Below are positions 13,818-16,859 of a stretch of 16,859 bases of DNA, one piece after another (the stretch's first letter is position 1; the number at the start of each line of letters is the position of its first letter). The notes beneath the pieces were generated by a model. The model made no database searches, was not told the DNA's origin, and worked only from the letters and a program-made list of their open reading frames with translations. The DNA is from UBA4615 sp035628395 (GTDB lineage Bacteria; Pseudomonadota; Gammaproteobacteria; Burkholderiales; Burkholderiaceae_E), in contig DASPJX010000366.1 of assembly GCA_035628395.1 (NCBI GenBank), forward strand, positions 1 to 16,859, in the 5' to 3' direction. Position numbers and translations under genes: made by a program.

Positions 13818-14780
13818 TCAGCCGGTGCCGCGCACGACCTCGCGCACCGTCACGTGGAAGCGCGCCGGATGCGTCGGGTCGTACGCGATCCGCACCCACT
13901 GGCTGGTGAACGGATGGCCGAACGACTCGATCCGCGTGAAGTGCGGCACGGTCCGGCCGTCGCGATCGGCGAGCGGCTGGTCGACGCGGAAGCGGTGCGA
14001 GTCGCCGTGCAGGTAGGCGATCGGGTTGCGGAAGCGCGAGGCCGCCTCCTGCAGCCAGCCGGTGAACGCCGCGAAGCCGGGACGGGGCGTCCAGTCGAAG
14101 CCCGGGTTCGCGTGCGCGGCGATCACGAGCGCGTCGGCGCGCTCGTCGAGCGCGCGATCGACCGCGGCGGACAGCCACTCGCGGTTCGCCGCCTGGCGCA
14201 CCGAGAACTCGCCCCGGCTGCCGGGGTACTCGTCGAATCCGTTGTTGCTGCCGACGACGTGCACCGCGACGAAGTGCACCGGGCCGACGCGCCAGCGCAC
14301 GTTCTCCGGCATGCCGCGCTGGCGCTCGAGTGCGAGCGCCGCGCGCCCGGCGCCGGAGGCGCGACCGAGCGGCGCGGGCGACGACCAGAAGGTGCGGCGC
14401 AGCGCGGCGAGGCGCTCGACCGGATCGTGCGCGCCGGCGCCGCGGCGGTGGCAGTCGGTCCACTCGTTGTCGCCGGGGAGCAGCACCAGCGGGTGCGCGC
14501 TGCGGTCGAACACCGCGCGCCGCCGCGCGTAGAGCGCGTCCGAGCAGGGCTCGCGCCCGCCCTTGATGTCGCCCACGTGCAGCACGAAGGCGAGCGGCTC
14601 GGCGTCGAGCTGCGAGAGCATCGCGGCGAGCACCGCCTCGTCGCCGCTCGAGTAGGGCAGGTCGCCGATCAGCGCGAACTCGAAGGGCGCGGCTGCGGCG
14701 GGCGCCGGGCGCGGCTCGGCCCGCGCCGGCGCGGCGAGCGCGAGGGCGCCGAGCGCGCGCAGCGCGTCGCGCCGGATCAC
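13818..14780 (-). CDS. exported metallophosphoesterase (calcineurin-like)
   Basis: A 320-residue calcineurin-type metallophosphoesterase. The motif set is complete: ALIGDLPYS (Asp40), HVGDIKGG (Asp71), LPGDNEWTDC (GDN at 103-105), IAAHANPGFDW (His223) and LHGDSH (259-262). An N-terminal signal peptide, with Arg-Arg at 3-4 and an ALAAPARA cleavage region at about 14-21, suggests export to the periplasm, by Sec or possibly Tat. The substrate is unknown. The GTG at 14780 shares GTGA with the mutS stop codon, so the gene is coupled to mutS, although an exported phosphatase has no evident part in mismatch repair. A longer open frame upstream is antiparallel to conserved mutS sequence and is rejected. 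The family call is firm and the localisation likely. Confidence 0.88.
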   Translation of the reverse strand: MIRRDALRALGALALAAPARAEPRPAPAAAAPFEFALIGDLPYSSGDEAVLAAMLSQLDAEPLAFVLHVGDIKGGREPCSDALYARRRAVFDRSAHPLVLLPGDNEWTDCHRRGAGAHDPVERLAALRRTFWSSPAPLGRASGAGRAALALERQRGMPENVRWRVGPVHFVAVHVVGSNNGFDEYPGSRGEFSVRQAANREWLSAAVDRALDERADALVIAAHANPGFDWTPRPGFAAFTGWLQEAASRFRNPIAYLHGDSHRFRVDQPLADRDGRTVPHFTRIESFGHPFTSQWVRIAYDPTHPARFHVTVREVVRGTG

Positions 14781-16859
14781 GTCGCCGCCCCGTCGAGCAG
14801 CGCGCGCAGCCGGTAGAGCGCCTCCAGCGCCTGGCGCGGGTTCAGCGCGTCCGGATCGATCGCGGCGAGCGCCTCGGCCAGGCGGGCCTCGCGCGGGTCG
14901 CCCGACGCCGGCGCGCCGGCGGGCGGGTCGCCGGGCTCGTGCGCCGCCGGGCCCGCGTCGTCGACCCGCGACCCGGCGCGGTCCGCGGCCGGTCCGCCGT
15001 CGACCGCGAACAGGTCGAGCTGGTCGTCGTCGGCGCGCGCCCGGTCCTCGAGCGCCTCGAGCATCCGGCCGGCCCGGCGCACGACCGGCGCCGGCAGCCC
15101 GGCGAGCCGCGCGACCTGCAGCCCGTAGCTGCGGCTCGCGGGGCCGGGCCGCACCTCGTGGAGGAAGACGATGCCGCCCTGGTGCTCGGCGGCGCCGAGG
15201 TGCAGGTTCACCGCGGCGGGCGAGGCCTGCGCGAGCCGCACGAGCTCGAAGTAGTGGGTCGCGAACAGCGTCATCGCGCGGTTGTGCTGCAGCAGCCGCT
15301 CGGCGATCGCGTGCGCGAGCGACAGCCCGTCGAAGGTCGAGGTGCCGCGGCCGATCTCGTCCATCAGCACCAGCGACTGCGGGCCGGCCGCGGCGAGGAT
15401 CGTCGCCGCCTCGGTCATCTCCACCATGAAGGTCGAGCGGCCGCCGGCGAGGTCGTCGGACGCGCCGATCCGGGTGAAGATCCGGTCGATCGGGCCGATC
15501 TCGCAGTCGGCGGCCGGCACGAAGCTGCCGCAGTGCGCGAGCAGCGCGATCAGCGCGACCTGCCGCATGTAGGTCGACTTGCCGCCCATGTTCGGGCCGG
15601 TGACGAGCAGCATCCGGCGCTCGGGGGCGATCGTGCAGTCGTTGGGCGTGAAGCGCTCGACCATCGTCTCGACGACCGGATGCCGGCCGCCGCGGATCTC
15701 GATGCCGGGCACCGGCCGCAGCCGCGGGCGGGTCCAGCGCCCCTCGGCCGCCACGTCGGCGAACGAGGCGAGCGCGTCGAGCTCGGCGATCGCGCGCCCG
15801 AGCCGCTGCAGCGCGGGCACCGCGGGCGCGAGCGCGGCGAGCAGCGCGTCGTACAGCTCCCGCTCGCGGGCCAGCGCGCGCTCGCGCGCGGACAGCGCCT
15901 TGTCCTCGAAGGCCTTGAGCTCGGGCGTGATGTAGCGCTCGGCGTTCTTCAGCGTCTGGCGGCGCCGGTAGTCGAGCGGCACCTTGTCGGCCTGCCCGTT
16001 CGTCACCTCGATGAAGAAGCCGTGCACGCTGTTCTGCCCGACCCGCAGGTTCGCGATGCCGGTGCGCGCGCGCTCGGCGCGCTCGAACTCGGCGAGGTAG
16101 GCGTCGCAGTGCTCGTCGATCGCGCGCAGCTCGTCGAGCACGCCGTCGTGGCCGGGCCGGATCACGCCGCCGTCGCGCGCCATGGCCGCCGGCTCGTCGA
16201 GCAGCGTCTCGGCGAGCTGCGCCCCGATCGCCGGGTCGACCGCGAGCGCGTCGCGGCACGCGCCGAACAGCGGCGCGTCGGGCTCGTCGGCCTCGAGCCG
16301 CGCGAGCAGCCGCGCGATCGGGCCGAGCGCGCCGAGCGCGTCGCGCAGCGCGGCGAGCTCGCGCGGGCGCGCCGAGGCGAGCGCGATCCGGGCGGCGATC
16401 CGCTCGAAGTCGACGCAGCGCGCGAGCTCGGCGCGCAGCGCCGCGCGCGGCTCGATCAGCCGCTCGAGCGCCGCGTGCCGACGGCCCGCCTCCCGGGCGT
16501 CGCGCAGCGGCTGCTGCAGCCAGCGGCGCATCAGGCGGCTGCCCGCGGCCGTCGCGCAGCGGTCCATCCGCGAGAGCAGCGTCGGCTGCGCGTCGCCGCG
16601 GATCGTCTCGACGATCTCGAGGTTGCGTCGCGCGACCGCGTCGAGCACCACCGCGTCCTCGCCGTGGTGCACGCGCAGCCCCTGCAGGTGGGTGGGCGCG
16701 CGGCCCTGGGTACGCGCCACGTACTCGAGCAGCGCGCCGGCCGCGCCGACGGCGGCCGGCAGCGCGTCGGCGTCGCTGCCGGCGAGCGAGGCGACGCCGA
16801 GCGTCGCCGCGAGCCGCTCGCGCGCGCGCGCCGCGTCGAAGTGCCAGGCCGGCAGCGTC
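14777..16859 (-). CDS. mutS: DNA mismatch repair protein MutS (N-terminus outside window)
   Basis: The last 693 residues of MutS, which binds base mismatches and small loops and, with MutL, starts repair. Present are the end of the connector domain (LPAWHFD at the window edge), the lever and clamp (residues about 60-380 of the fragment, with GFFIEVTN), and the ATPase: Walker A GPNMGGKS (421-428), Walker B LVLMDE (496-501) and the following GRGTSTFDG, ATHY and HEV blocks. A sliding-clamp motif QLDLF is at 613-617 (15008-15022), and the C-terminal dimer/tetramer helix NPRQALEALYRLRALL ends the protein. About 170-190 residues, including the mismatch-reading FxE loop, lie beyond the edge. The GTG at 16720 is internal, not a start. 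The stop overlaps the phosphoesterase start. Confidence 0.97.
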   Translation of the reverse strand, partial: TLPAWHFDAARARERLAATLGVASLAGSDADALPAAVGAAGALLEYVARTQGRAPTHLQGLRVHHGEDAVVLDAVARRNLEIVETIRGDAQPTLLSRMDRCATAAGSRLMRRWLQQPLRDAREAGRRHAALERLIEPRAALRAELARCVDFERIAARIALASARPRELAALRDALGALGPIARLLARLEADEPDAPLFGACRDALAVDPAIGAQLAETLLDEPAAMARDGGVIRPGHDGVLDELRAIDEHCDAYLAEFERAERARTGIANLRVGQNSVHGFFIEVTNGQADKVPLDYRRRQTLKNAERYITPELKAFEDKALSARERALARERELYDALLAALAPAVPALQRLGRAIAELDALASFADVAAEGRWTRPRLRPVPGIEIRGGRHPVVETMVERFTPNDCTIAPERRMLLVTGPNMGGKSTYMRQVALIALLAHCGSFVPAADCEIGPIDRIFTRIGASDDLAGGRSTFMVEMTEAATILAAAGPQSLVLMDEIGRGTSTFDGLSLAHAIAERLLQHNRAMTLFATHYFELVRLAQASPAAVNLHLGAAEHQGGIVFLHEVRPGPASRSYGLQVARLAGLPAPVVRRAGRMLEALEDRARADDDQLDLFAVDGGPAADRAGSRVDDAGPAAHEPGDPPAGAPASGDPREARLAEALAAIDPDALNPRQALEALYRLRALLDGAAT

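Noticed and set aside
14781..16259. Upstream extension of the phosphoesterase frame inside mutS
   Set aside because: Same-strand out-of-frame reading of mutS with Arg/Ala-rich translation; the signal peptide begins exactly at the GTGA overlap.
14777..16859. MutS as a truncated pseudogene
   Set aside because: The frame is open to the window edge with the expected connector-domain sequence before the GTG at 16720, so the missing N-terminus is an edge effect.
1..16859. Mobile element, phage, toxin-antitoxin, defence system, CRISPR array or tRNA
   Set aside because: No transposase, integrase, terminal repeats, regularly spaced repeats or tRNA-like cloverleaf was seen; all genes fit core or near-core chromosomal families with uniform composition.

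Overview
The window is an ordinary, gene-dense stretch of chromosome from a very GC-rich Betaproteobacterium, most likely of the order Burkholderiales. This rests on strong third-position GC bias, the long ~400-residue TrpS, and the gene neighbourhoods PHP phosphatase-yciO-trpS, dapA-bamC-MBL hydrolase, and mutS beside an L16-hydroxylase/FKBP pair. The genus cannot be named. I see no mobile elements, phage genes, CRISPR arrays, rRNA or tRNA. There are 14 protein genes. Two are cut by the window edges: the DUF455 gene on the left and mutS on the right. No gene-free stretch exceeds about 175 bases.

Left part (1-4563, + strand): a DUF455 ferritin-like gene (cut), then a tightly overlapped operon of alpha/beta hydrolase, PHP phosphatase/RNase AM and YciO, then trpS with its own -10 element and almost no leader. 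TrpS carries four cysteines spaced like the [4Fe-4S] site of some tryptophanyl-tRNA synthetases. A perfect hairpin holding both stop codons separates trpS from the next, convergent gene.

Middle (4573-10969): a 945-residue membrane PAS-PAS-GAF-GGDEF-EAL cyclic-di-GMP protein on the minus strand. Divergent from it is a + strand run: a small SAM methyltransferase, dapA (lysine/diaminopimelate synthesis), bamC (outer-membrane assembly lipoprotein, overlapping dapA as GTGA) and a metallo-beta-lactamase-fold hydrolase. A 20-bp palindrome and a clear terminator close the run.

Right part (11058-16859): an Ala-rich, LEA-like lipoprotein (-); a short DUF7931-like protein and a RoxA-type ribosomal oxygenase (-); a divergent SlyD-like FKBP (+) only 12 bases away; and a secreted metallophosphoesterase translationally coupled to mutS (-).

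The genes are mainly housekeeping: translation (TrpS, YciO, RoxA), envelope (BamC, DapA, lipoprotein), protein folding, DNA repair and c-di-GMP signalling. I found no convincing undescribed multi-gene system. The best leads are the TrpS cysteine motif, the stop-codon hairpin, the nearly leaderless trpS, a recurring TANAATC promoter box, and the coupling of an exported phosphoesterase to mutS.
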